From positions 62,001 to 126,000 of the forward strand of contig JAPLFJ010000012.1 in assembly GCA_026390735.1 (NCBI GenBank): a DNA stretch of 64,000 nt, read 5' to 3'. The stretch is from Ignavibacteriota bacterium. GTDB taxonomy: Bacteria > Bacteroidota > Ignavibacteria > Tepidaquicellales > Tepidaquicellaceae. Positions 54,613 through 63,442 of the stretch are shown here, one piece after another; position 1 is the stretch's first letter; the number at the start of each line of letters is the position of its first letter. The notes under the pieces are model-generated. The model was not told where the DNA came from, made no database searches, and was given only the letters and a program-made list of their open reading frames with translations. The translations under genes were made by a program, and so were the position numbers.

Positions 54613-55020
54613 AATAAAACATTAAAAATTACGTTGACCAACATACAGTTCAACTTTTCTTAAGTTAACTATTTTCTGATAAATAACAAATGTAATATAA
54701 AGTAAACATTTAAGTCTTTTGGTTATAAATTTCTGAATCATAATACATTTCACATATATCATTTATTGAAATACTTAACAATTAAATTTATATATATTAT
54801 CATAATTATTTGAAATCACAAGAGATTATTTTCAGGCATGAATATTTCAGAAAATTCAATCTAATTGTTAAGGGAATATCATAAAGCAAGAGTGAATACT
54901 TTCAACAAGGTGATTTCTTTTAACAAATTTTTCATGGTAACAATGCTATAATCCCTCAGAACATTATCTATTTAAAGCAAGTTACGCTTATGGCGGAATA
55001 GACAGGGCTTGTATCACAGT
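54613..55020. other. Non-coding AT-rich DNA upstream of the MITE-like element
   Basis: No gene seen. It must carry the promoter of the SPOR-folD operon. The last bases (55005-55016, GGGCTTGTATCA) are the left copy of a 12-bp direct repeat whose other copy is at 55318-55329. Confidence 0.45.
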
Positions 55021-55312
55021 TGTCCAAAATAAATTGGGAACACAAATAAAGGCTCATTTATAGCTCAATTTGGCAGATTTCATATCAATTATACCACTTT
55101 CTAAAACAACCCCTAATTCAAGTATATTAGGGTGCATTCTGCTGTCCAAAACATTTTCTATCTTTGATATTCTAAGAGAAACTATTAAAGCTATGTTTGT
55201 AGAGTGTTTTCAATGATTTATATGACTTTAATTGCATTACACTATCTCAAGCAGGATGTTTGAGTTACTCTCTGCTGTCCAAAACATTTCCTTAAAAGAG
55301 TTATTTTGGACA
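55021..55312. mobile_element. MITE-like non-coding element with 12-bp terminal inverted repeats
   Basis: The ends TGTCCAAAATAA (55021-55032) and TTATTTTGGACA (55301-55312) are exact reverse complements, enclosing 268 bp with no meaningful open frame. Two internal copies of CTGTCCAAAACATTT start at 55142 and 55275. Direct repeats GGGCTTGTATCA flank the element at 55005-55016 and 55318-55329, separated from its ends by 4 and 5 bp. This fits a decayed miniature transposable element. The alternative is a degenerate tandem repeat whose last part (55275-55313) also serves as a hairpin terminator for the gene ending at 55334. Confidence 0.5.
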
Positions 55313-55333
55313 GATGTGGGCTTGTATCAATTA

Positions 55334-56800
55334 TTAATTACTCATCAAATATTCTTTTATTCCCTGAATACCGCCTTCTCTTCCGAATCCGCTCTCTTTA
55401 TAACCTCCAAATGGTGAAGCAGGACTGAATTTATTGAATGTATTAGTCCAGATTACACCTGCTTTTATTTTCTTCATTATTTTTAAAGCCTTTGAGCCTT
55501 TATCGGTCCATATTCCAGCAGATAATCCATAAAATGTATTATTTGCTTTCTCTACTGCTTCATTAGGAGTTCTGAATGTAAGAACCGTCAATACAGGACC
55601 AAAAATTTCTTCATTAGCAATTCTGTGTGACTGAGCTACATTTGTAAAAAGTGAGGGTGCACACCAATATCCCTTATTTGGCAGCTGGCATTTGCTTTGA
55701 TATAAGGTTGCTCCTTCATCAACTCCTGATTTTATAAGCTCATTAATTTTATTTAACTGAGCCTTTGAGTTAATAGAACCTACATCAGTATTTTTATTCA
55801 GGGGATTGCCTACGATTAAATTATTTATTCTGGATTCCAACTTTTTAATTAGTTTATCTTTAATGCTTTCCTGTACAAGAAGCCTTGAGCCGGCACAGCA
55901 GACCTGTCCCTGATTAAAATAAATTCCTTTTATAATACCTTCCACAGCATCATCGAGAGAAGCATCTTCGAACACAATGTTCGCCGCTTTGCCTCCGAGT
56001 TCCAGTGTCAGTTTTTTATCAGTATCAGCAACGGCTCTCATTATAATTTTACCAACATCAGTAGAACCTGTGAATGCGATCTTTTTCACTTTCGGATGAT
56101 TTACGATGCAGGAGCCTGTGTATCCGTCTCCTGAAATAATATTGACAACACCTTCCGGGATTCCTGCCTCCTGAATAATTTCAGCAAGTTTATACAATGT
56201 GAGCGGAGTAGTTTCGGCTGATTTTATCACAACTGTATTACCGCATGCAAGTGCAGGTGCTATTTTCCACGCCGCCATAAGTAAAGGAAAATTCCATGGG
56301 ACAATCTGTCCAACCACACCGATTGATTTTGGTTCTTTATCGTGACACGCATACTCTAATTTATCCGCCCAACCTGCATAATAGAAAAAGTGTGCAATAG
56401 AAGTCGGAATATCGAAAGCTTTGGATTCTTTAATAGGCTTTCCTACATCCATACTTTCTATTACTGAGAATTCACGTGCCTTTTCCTGTAATATACGTGC
56501 AATTCTGTAAATGTACTTCCCTCTTGCCTTAGGGGATAAATCCTTCCATACCTTATTGTATGCTTTCTCTGCGGAGTTAACAGCTGCATCAACGTCCTTT
56601 TCATTAGCATAAGCTACTTTTGAAAGAATCTCCTCGTTAGAAGGATTTATAGTATTAAAATATTTTTTCGCTTTAACCCATTTCCCGCCTATAAACAAAT
56701 CATACTTATCAGACAGCTTAATATGTTTTGTATCTTCAAAAGAATCTGAATATTTCAATGTAGGTTTATTTGTATTCTTATTTTTTAACTGGGTTCTCAT
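55334..56800 (-). CDS. NAD(P)-dependent aldehyde dehydrogenase
   Basis: Cytoplasmic enzyme of 488 residues oxidising an aldehyde to its acid. NAD domain: [20 protein letters not shown], then [16 protein letters not shown] and [12 protein letters not shown]. Catalytic Glu in [12 protein letters not shown] and catalytic Cys in [25 protein letters not shown] and [16 protein letters not shown] near the end. Intact. The closest genes are deoC (40 bp upstream, same strand) and a divergent ALDH-like pseudoenzyme. It may oxidise acetaldehyde from the DeoC reaction; that is inference from context. Confidence 0.94.
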   Translation of the reverse strand: MRTQLKNKNTNKPTLKYSDSFEDTKHIKLSDKYDLFIGGKWVKAKKYFNTINPSNEEILSKVAYANEKDVDAAVNSAEKAYNKVWKDLSPKARGKYIYRIARILQEKAREFSVIESMDVGKPIKESKAFDIPTSIAHFFYYAGWADKLEYACHDKEPKSIGVVGQIVPWNFPLLMAAWKIAPALACGNTVVIKSAETTPLTLYKLAEIIQEAGIPEGVVNIISGDGYTGSCIVNHPKVKKIAFTGSTDVGKIIMRAVADTDKKLTLELGGKAANIVFEDASLDDAVEGIIKGIYFNQGQVCCAGSRLLVQESIKDKLIKKLESRINNLIVGNPLNKNTDVGSINSKAQLNKINELIKSGVDEGATLYQSKCQLPNKGYWCAPSLFTNVAQSHRIANEEIFGPVLTVLTFRTPNEAVEKANNTFYGLSAGIWTDKGSKALKIMKKIKAGVIWTNTFNKFSPASPFGGYKESGFGREGGIQGIKEYLMSN

Positions 56801-56840
56801 TATTATTTTTACAAGTTTTTAAAATTATAAACAACTTTAA

Positions 56841-57791
56841 TTAATCCAAAGAAAAATAGTCCCCCGACTGATAGTAACCTGTACGTTGTTTTTTATACTG
56901 CATTAACAGGTCATTTAATACTGATGAAGCACCTAACCTGAATAAATCAGGAGTCATCCATTCATCTCCCAAGGTTTCGTTCAACAGGATTAAATAAGAC
57001 AGAGCATCCTTTGTAGTTTTCATCCCACCAGCTGGTTTCATTCCGATTTTTATTCCTGTTTCGCTAAAATAATCTTTTATTGTGTCAAGCATAACCAAAG
57101 TAACGGGCAAAGTTGCAGCTGGCTGGACTTTTCCGGTAGATGTTTTAATAAAATCAGCACCTGCGAGTATTGCCATCATACTTGCTTTTCGAACATTGTC
57201 AAAAGTTTCAAGTTCACCTGTTTCCAATATTACTTTTAGATGCACATCTTTCTTTATTCCGTATTTCTGGCTTATTTTTTCCGATAACGTCTTACAAAGT
57301 TCTTTTACTTTCGATATTTCATTAAACACATATTCATAATTCCCAGATAAATATTCCCCCCGAGAAATTACCATATCAATTTCATCAGCACCGTCTAAAA
57401 TGCATTTTTCCACATCATTCAGTTTTAATTTCAAAGAATACTGTCCTGAGGGGAATGTTGTTGATACCGATGCAATTTTTACACCAGAATTATCAACACC
57501 CTTTTTAGCAAAATTAATAAGGTGAGGATATACACAAACCGCAGCACAATGAGGAATATTATTATCCCCAGGCAGAGGATTTTTTGCTTTCTGGCACATA
57601 GCAAAGACTTTTCCTTCTGAATCTTTTCCTTCCAAGGTTGTCAAATCAATCATTGAGATAGCAATTTTTATCGCATTGATTTTATTTTCTCCTTTGATTG
57701 TCCTGTTAGTTAGTATTGATGCTCTTTCTTTAGTGTAAGTCTCATCAATCTTCGTATCAAAATGCTTTAATGTTGTTAAGAATTTAGTCAT
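56841..57791 (-). CDS. deoC: Deoxyribose-phosphate aldolase
   Basis: Class I aldolase of 316 residues that splits 2-deoxyribose-5-phosphate into glyceraldehyde-3-phosphate and acetaldehyde. The Schiff-base Lys is in GADFIKTSTGK; the second conserved Lys is in GIKIGMKPAGGMKT; other signatures are CVYPHLINFA, VSTTFPSGQ and ADEIDMVISRGEYL. It is at the long end for DeoC because of extensions at both ends, as in a subgroup of the family. It forms an operon with the ALDH gene. Confidence 0.95.
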   Translation of the reverse strand: MTKFLTTLKHFDTKIDETYTKERASILTNRTIKGENKINAIKIAISMIDLTTLEGKDSEGKVFAMCQKAKNPLPGDNNIPHCAAVCVYPHLINFAKKGVDNSGVKIASVSTTFPSGQYSLKLKLNDVEKCILDGADEIDMVISRGEYLSGNYEYVFNEISKVKELCKTLSEKISQKYGIKKDVHLKVILETGELETFDNVRKASMMAILAGADFIKTSTGKVQPAATLPVTLVMLDTIKDYFSETGIKIGMKPAGGMKTTKDALSYLILLNETLGDEWMTPDLFRLGASSVLNDLLMQYKKQRTGYYQSGDYFSLD

Positions 57792-57926
57792 ATATTAAAT
57801 AATATAAATAAATATAATAAATTAATGTACCAATTAAAATTTAAATGGATTTGTTAAACGAATTATTGGGTTTAAATATTCTGTCATATTAGTTATAATT
57901 AAATAATTAATAACAAATTTTATTCA
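57792..57926. promoter_or_regulatory. Divergent promoter region, deoC operon and ALDH-like gene
   Basis: 135 bp of AT-rich DNA between the two start codons. It must hold both promoters; I could not assign boxes with confidence. Confidence 0.4.
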
Positions 57927-58802
57927 ATGAGCACAAGAATTGAAATACCGAAGATGTATAAGCTATTTATCGGCGGTAAATTTGCAAGAACAGAATCTGA
58001 AAGATATATTGAAGTCATAAATCCTAAAACGAAGGATAAAATCTGTAATATATCAAGGGCGTCGAGAAAAGATGTAAGAAATTCGGTAGTTTCTGCACGT
58101 TCAGGGTTTAGCAGCTGGTCTTCAAAATCAGGTTATGAAAGAGGGCAGATATTATACAGGTTTGCAGAAATGCTTGAGGGAAGAAAAGAACAGTTTATTG
58201 AAGAAATTTATATATCAACTTTACGAACAAAGTCTGAATGCAGAAATGAAGTGTCAAAGGCAATAGACAGGATTATTTATTATGCAGGTTTTGCAGATAA
58301 ATGGATGCAGTTAATAAGCAGTGTGAATCCCGTACAGGAAGGATACTTTAATTTTTCTGTTCCTGAGCCGGTAGGTGTTGTAGGTGTTATTCTTCCTGAC
58401 AACCTTAGCTTTCTTCCACTTGTATCCAGAATTCTTGTTATACTCACCACAGGGAATTCTTGTGTAATAATCGCGAACGAAAAATCTCCGTTACCATCTT
58501 TAACATTATCTGAAGTTATTGCAACGAGTGATTTTCCTTCCGGTGTAATAAATCTTCTAACAGGTCAAAAGAGTGAACTGATATCTCATCTTGCAGGTCA
58601 TTTTGACATAAACGCAATAGATTATTGCGAAGAGACAGGTAATAACAGAAAGCTGATTAAAGAATTGTGTGCGAATAATGTAAAGAGATTTTACGAAACA
58701 GGTAACAGCAAAAGCTGGAACTGGTTTTCTGATAAACAAAATGAGAATTTTAAGGAAATCGAAAAATTCACAGAACTAAAAACTGTGTGGCAATCGGCAT
58801 AA
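57927..58802 (+). CDS. Aldehyde dehydrogenase-like pseudoenzyme
   Basis: Protein of 291 residues covering only the N-terminal and NAD-binding region of an ALDH (YKLFIGGKFARTESERYIEV; EPVGVVGVILPDNLSFLPLV), then jumping to a short tail ending FTELKTVWQSA, the normal ALDH-family oligomerisation end. The catalytic domain is missing: there is no catalytic Cys, no ELGGK Glu and no EIFGPV motif. PWN of active enzymes is PDN here. Reading frame and tail are intact, so it looks like a maintained non-catalytic partner, similar in kind to the second, degenerate domain of ALDH16 proteins. It is divergent from deoC and the full ALDH. Confidence 0.85.
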   Translation: MSTRIEIPKMYKLFIGGKFARTESERYIEVINPKTKDKICNISRASRKDVRNSVVSARSGFSSWSSKSGYERGQILYRFAEMLEGRKEQFIEEIYISTLRTKSECRNEVSKAIDRIIYYAGFADKWMQLISSVNPVQEGYFNFSVPEPVGVVGVILPDNLSFLPLVSRILVILTTGNSCVIIANEKSPLPSLTLSEVIATSDFPSGVINLLTGQKSELISHLAGHFDINAIDYCEETGNNRKLIKELCANNVKRFYETGNSKSWNWFSDKQNENFKEIEKFTELKTVWQSA

Positions 58803-58820
58803 ACATTTAAAAGAAGTTTA

Positions 58821-61409
58821 TTATAAACCTTGTAGTATTTCTTCGAGTTCGTCTTCTGTGATAAGAATTTCTCTTCCTTTAGCACCCTGATTTGGGCCTA
58901 CAATTCCTGCTTCTTCCATCTGGTCGACGATTCTTGCCGCACGTGCATATCCGAGTTTAAGTCTTCTCTGCAATGTGGATGTTGAACAATTCTGAAGTTT
59001 AAGAATTAACCTTGCAGCATCAGGGAACATGTCATCCCAGTCATCATCTGAATACATTCCATTAGCTCTCTTCTTCATAACAGAAGGCAGGAGATAAGGT
59101 TTGGAATATCCTTTTTGATTAGCGATAAACTCAACAAGCTTTTCACATTCCTCTGTTGATATATAAGCATTTTGAATTCTGATAGGCTTAGGAGTAGATG
59201 AAGATAAATAAAGCATATCACCGTTACGAAGTAACTGATCAGCACCACCCATATCGAGAATCGTTCTGGAGTCAATTTTTGAAGCTACCTGATAAGCAAT
59301 ACGCACAGGGAAGTTTGCCTTGATTACACCTGTAATAACATCGACAGACGGTCTTTGTGTAGCAACAATCAGATGGATACCAACGGCACGAGCCATCTGT
59401 GCAATTCTTGCAATCGGTTCTTCAATTTCTCTTTTAGCGGTAATCATTAAATCAGCAAGTTCATCGATGATTACAACTATATAAGGCATCTTCTTATGCC
59501 TTATAACTTCATTGTTCTTAAGTTTACCTTCAGCATATTTAACATTGTATGCTTCAATATTCCTGACACCTCCATTAGCAAGTTTATCGTAACGCTGCTC
59601 CATTTCCATTTCAACACTTTTGAGTATAGAAACAGCATTTGAAGGACTTGTAACGATACTTTCATTAATATCGTTTGAGGTAGCAACAAAGTGATTTCTG
59701 AGTTTAGAATACAAACTGAGTTCTATTTTCTTAGGATCAATCATAACAAATTTCAAATCTGACGGATGCATTTTATACAGAAGTGAAGCGATAATAGTAT
59801 TAATGCCGACACTCTTACCTGAACCCGTTGCACCAGCCATTAAAACGTGCGGCATCTTGGAAAGGTCATCGACATAAATTTCACCGTCAATCATTTTACC
59901 GAATGCAACTGTAAGTTTTTTGGAACTCTCATTAAATTTAGCAGAAGATACAACTTCCTTTACTCTTACCATCTGAGATTTACTGTTTGGTATTTCAACA
60001 CCAACAGTACCTCTGCCGGGAATTGGGATAATCATACGAATACCTTTAGCCTTCATTGCAAGAGCAATGTCATCCTGCAAAGATTCTATCTTGGAAAGTT
60101 TAACTTCAGGAGCAGGTATTAACTCGTACAGAGTGACTACAGGACCAGGTGTTGCAGCAATATCCTTAATCTCTATACCAAACTTAAGAAGTTTCTCCTG
60201 CAACAAACGTCCGTTATGTTTTAATTCTTCATCGGATATTGTTTCTAGATCCTCTTTACTCGGATCTTCAAGAATATCAAGAGGCGGGAATTTATATCCT
60301 TCGAGTTTTTCTTCAATGAAGTCATCTTCCTGCATTCTTTCCAGGCCCTCAAGTTCATTCGAATTTTCCGGATTGATATCTGTTTCAGATGCCTCTTCTT
60401 TTTTTGGAGTTTTTATTATCAGGTCATCAATCTTCTTTTTCTTCTTTTTATCGGCAGCAGATTCTTTTGAATCCTTTTTAGTGTCTTCCTTTTTAATCTC
60501 TTCTTCTCCATCGCCCTGAATATCCATCACATCGTCTTTCGGAAGAACGCTAACGGGAGTCTGCGGTCTGTTGATTTCAGTATCTTTTATTAATTCACCA
60601 TCTTCCGATTGCTTACTCTTCAGTCTTCTGATTTTATCTCTTTCCTTAAGAAGTGCATCCTGAATATTATTTTCTTCTTTGGTTTCAGCTTTTGTTAATT
60701 TCTCTTCTTTTGTTGCAACCAGGTCTTCTTTTTCCTTATGGAATTTCTCTTTAATCTTTTCAGACAGAATCTTAATTCTTGCCAATGACCTGAGTATATT
60801 TCCATCGAGAAGAAGCATTACAATCAAAGCGAGTAGAATAATGAAAATCACTGAAGCACCAACACCGCCAAGTCCATAATAGAAAATTGACGCAATAAAA
60901 TTACCTGTAGCACCGCTGTATGCACCTGTCATATAGTCTGTACCTACGAAAAATCTTATTAATCCTGCCGAGGCAGAAAGAACGGTCATAAACAAAAGCA
61001 AATAAACAGAAATGGTAGCAGGTTTGGACATTTCTTTTCTTCTGAAGAGAGTATACCCTATAACAATAAGGATTACAGGAATAACAGCAGTAAAATATCC
61101 GAACAGGTTTTCGATAGAAAGATTAGCGACAAAAGCACCTGCAATACCCAGGAGATTATTAATCTGGTTGTGCGGGGTATATGTTTCTTTCCTGAAAATA
61201 TCTATGAATGACAACTTTAATAAAGTCTGAGCATCTGCTTTTGAATAACTGAGGATTGCAATGAATGAAAGTACGCCGAGGAATAAAATCAGCACTCCGA
61301 TTAACCTGATTTTAAAATTCTCAGATATCTGAAATTCTTCCTGTTTATTTTTCTTGCTTTTCCTTTCAGGTTTAGCCGCTGAAAGTTTTGCTTTCATCTT
61401 TTTATTCAT
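58821..61409 (-). CDS. ftsK: DNA translocase FtsK
   Basis: Division-septum DNA pump of 862 residues. Four membrane spans lie in the first 205 residues (LIGVLILFLGVLSFIAILSY first). A charged Lys/Glu linker follows at about 215-375. The motor has Walker A GATGSGKSVGIN with K532 and Walker B VVIIDELADLM, with VATQRPSVDVITGVIKANFP. The C-terminal gamma winged-helix domain is at about 795-862 (STLQRRLKLGYARAARIVDQ; EEAGIVGPNQGAKGREILI). Full length. The start overlaps the comB stop (ATGA). Confidence 0.96.
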   Translation of the reverse strand: MNKKMKAKLSAAKPERKSKKNKQEEFQISENFKIRLIGVLILFLGVLSFIAILSYSKADAQTLLKLSFIDIFRKETYTPHNQINNLLGIAGAFVANLSIENLFGYFTAVIPVILIVIGYTLFRRKEMSKPATISVYLLLFMTVLSASAGLIRFFVGTDYMTGAYSGATGNFIASIFYYGLGGVGASVIFIILLALIVMLLLDGNILRSLARIKILSEKIKEKFHKEKEDLVATKEEKLTKAETKEENNIQDALLKERDKIRRLKSKQSEDGELIKDTEINRPQTPVSVLPKDDVMDIQGDGEEEIKKEDTKKDSKESAADKKKKKKIDDLIIKTPKKEEASETDINPENSNELEGLERMQEDDFIEEKLEGYKFPPLDILEDPSKEDLETISDEELKHNGRLLQEKLLKFGIEIKDIAATPGPVVTLYELIPAPEVKLSKIESLQDDIALAMKAKGIRMIIPIPGRGTVGVEIPNSKSQMVRVKEVVSSAKFNESSKKLTVAFGKMIDGEIYVDDLSKMPHVLMAGATGSGKSVGINTIIASLLYKMHPSDLKFVMIDPKKIELSLYSKLRNHFVATSNDINESIVTSPSNAVSILKSVEMEMEQRYDKLANGGVRNIEAYNVKYAEGKLKNNEVIRHKKMPYIVVIIDELADLMITAKREIEEPIARIAQMARAVGIHLIVATQRPSVDVITGVIKANFPVRIAYQVASKIDSRTILDMGGADQLLRNGDMLYLSSSTPKPIRIQNAYISTEECEKLVEFIANQKGYSKPYLLPSVMKKRANGMYSDDDWDDMFPDAARLILKLQNCSTSTLQRRLKLGYARAARIVDQMEEAGIVGPNQGAKGREILITEDELEEILQGL

Positions 61410-62236
61410 TCTTTTGAGCTGCCTGATTTATTACTAATGTTGATTCTTTTCATTTTAGATTTCTCGGTTGCTTCAGAATCAAACGTTTCTTTAAGTTTAA
61501 TAATGTTATTTTTAAATGTCGGTAAATTTTTAAACGAGTCAATATTAGAACAATACTCAAGGTCTTTTTCAAAGCCAAGTGATACAAGATATTTGCCGTG
61601 TTCGCTTTTCTTGAACATGTTGAAAACCCTGTGCTGATCGGGTTTAGCGTTTTTATAAATAAGTTGTTTTGCAAGTTGGTAAGATATATAACCTGAATCG
61701 AGCAGAGTATAATTTGACTTGGAGTTCAGTTCAAAAAGTTTTGCTATTAACAATCCGGCATAAACAGAATCTTCAACACAGAAATCATTTAACTTACCTG
61801 AACAAACAATTGTAAAATCATCATTCAGTGCCGATAAGTGTCCGACAACAGCGCTAAAATTAAGAAAGCTTGCGAGCACACAGGACTTTGCATATTTAGA
61901 TTTAGCTATTGCGATGGTACCGTTTGTAGTTGAAAAGACCAGAGATTTAGATTTAACTTTTTCTGCAGAATATTCAAAAGGAGAGTTACCAAGTTTAAAC
62001 CCTTCGATTACTTTTCCGTTTCTTTCACCGCAAAGTATAGAATTACCAAGTCCCTTTGAAATACGGGCGGCAACAGAAACGCTTTCAGCAGGAATAACTT
62101 CTTTAGCACCATTGACCAAAGCAGTCAGTATTGTTGAAGAAGCCCTGAGAATATCCACTACAACTACGTTTTTATCTTTTAAGGTCAGTTCATCAGGAAC
62201 TAACGACTGAGATAAATAAACACTAATGTTAACCAA
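61406..62236 (-). CDS. comB: 2-phosphosulfolactate phosphatase family protein (ComB-like)
   Basis: Mg2+-dependent phosphatase family of 276 residues. Seen: VVVVDILRASSTILTALVNG (metal-binding Asp), CGERNGKVIEGFKLGNSPFE, and FSTTNGTIAIAKSKYAK. In archaea ComB acts in coenzyme M synthesis; in bacteria without coenzyme M the substrate is uncertain and some homologs serve sulfolactate metabolism. The C-terminal 30 residues are basic and Ser/Lys-rich. No ATG is present near the start; a TTG at 62236 is the best start. It overlaps ftsK by 4 bp. Confidence 0.87.
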   Translation of the reverse strand: MVNISVYLSQSLVPDELTLKDKNVVVVDILRASSTILTALVNGAKEVIPAESVSVAARISKGLGNSILCGERNGKVIEGFKLGNSPFEYSAEKVKSKSLVFSTTNGTIAIAKSKYAKSCVLASFLNFSAVVGHLSALNDDFTIVCSGKLNDFCVEDSVYAGLLIAKLFELNSKSNYTLLDSGYISYQLAKQLIYKNAKPDQHRVFNMFKKSEHGKYLVSLGFEKDLEYCSNIDSFKNLPTFKNNIIKLKETFDSEATEKSKMKRINISNKSGSSKE

Positions 62237-62262
62237 ACGAAAATATTTAATTTTATAAATCA

Positions 62263-62282
62263 GGGGATTTTATCAAATCCCC
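62263..62282 (-). terminator. Weak hairpin after gcvT
   Basis: GGGGATTT and AAATCCCC pair around a 4-nt loop, 34 bp after the gcvT stop on the minus strand and 26 bp before the comB start. The following run is only partly T-rich. Confidence 0.45.
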
Positions 62283-62315
62283 CGTTAACAATCACAATTA
62301 TATTTTAAAAATCCA

Positions 62316-63398
62316 TTAACTCACAAACGGAGTCTTCGTTACAACAACTTTAATTCTTCGGCCGCGGACATCAACTTCGATTTCGGCACCGTTTTTACTG
62401 TACTCAGTAGTTACGTAAGCCATACCAATATTCTTTCCGAGCATCGGAGAAGGAGCACCGCTTGCTACGTGACCGATTTTCTGTTCACCAGCGTAAACAT
62501 CCTGACCGTGTCTTGCAACCATTTTATCTTCAATAACGAAACCAATGAGTTTCCTCTTAAGTCCATCCTGTTTTGATTTCAGGATAGCCTCTTTACCGTT
62601 GAAATCTCCGCAGTCAAGCTTAGTAATCCAGGCAAGCCCTGCTTCGAGCGGGTTTGTAGTTTCATCCATATCATTTCCATAAAGTCTGAAAGCATATTCA
62701 AGTCTGAGAGTATCTCTTGCACCGAGACCGATAGGTTTAATGTCGAATTCCTTACCTGCTTCAAAAATTGCATTCCAGAGTTCTTCTGATTTCTTAACAT
62801 CTGAAGAAGAATATATTTCGAAACATATTTTCTCACCAGTATAGCCTGTTCTTGAAATGATAACGTCCTGACCTGCAACTTTGCCGAGTTCAAAATGATA
62901 ATATTCAATCTTAGAAAGGTCAGTATCAGTAAGTTTCTGCAGGGTTTTCATTGAGTTTTGTCCCTGAACAGCGAGAAGCGAAGTTTCTTCCGAAATATCT
63001 TTAATAACAACATCACCGAAGATATTTTCTTTCATCCATTTAATATCTTTTTCGATGTTTGAAGCATTGATTACCAACATAAAATAATCACCGCAATGAT
63101 AGACGAGTAAATCATCAACTATTCCGCCATTTGGCAGACACATAGATGAATACTGAACTCTGCCTTTAAAAAGCTGGGATACATCGTTAGTAGTGAGTTT
63201 CTGGACAAAAGCAAAAGCATCTTTACCGTGAATCTGTACTTCTCCCATATGGGATACATCAAAAACACCGACAGAATTCCTGACAGCTTTATGTTCGGCG
63301 ATAATACCTTCGTATTGAACAGGCATTTCATAACCTGCAAATTCAACTAATTTAGCACCATACTTTTTATGTAAATCATTAAATGCCGTCTTTTTCAT
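62316..63398 (-). CDS. gcvT: Glycine cleavage system T protein (aminomethyltransferase)
   Basis: Folate-dependent enzyme of 360 residues that takes the aminomethyl group from lipoyl-H protein, releases ammonia and forms methylenetetrahydrofolate. Seen: VEFAGYEMPVQYEGIIAEH, VGVFDVSHMGEVQIHG (Asp of the active site), LAVQGQNSM, RTGYTGEKICFEIY and PIGLGARDTLRLEYAFRLYG. Intact and of normal length. No gcvH or gcvP is in the window. It supplies the one-carbon pool also served by folD at 52.9 kb. Confidence 0.96.
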   Translation of the reverse strand: MKKTAFNDLHKKYGAKLVEFAGYEMPVQYEGIIAEHKAVRNSVGVFDVSHMGEVQIHGKDAFAFVQKLTTNDVSQLFKGRVQYSSMCLPNGGIVDDLLVYHCGDYFMLVINASNIEKDIKWMKENIFGDVVIKDISEETSLLAVQGQNSMKTLQKLTDTDLSKIEYYHFELGKVAGQDVIISRTGYTGEKICFEIYSSSDVKKSEELWNAIFEAGKEFDIKPIGLGARDTLRLEYAFRLYGNDMDETTNPLEAGLAWITKLDCGDFNGKEAILKSKQDGLKRKLIGFVIEDKMVARHGQDVYAGEQKIGHVASGAPSPMLGKNIGMAYVTTEYSKNGAEIEVDVRGRRIKVVVTKTPFVS

Positions 63399-63442
63399 TA
63401 CTATTAAATTTATAAATTATTAAAATTCCTCCGTTAAGAATA

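Noticed and set aside
55232-55417. 61-codon plus-strand frame at the MITE-like element
   Set aside because: Crosses the terminal repeat, the direct repeat and the 3' end of the ALDH gene; no coding signal.
60067-60519. 150-codon Ser/Phe-rich open frame opposite ftsK
   Set aside because: It is the antisense image of the Lys/Glu linker of FtsK; composition only.
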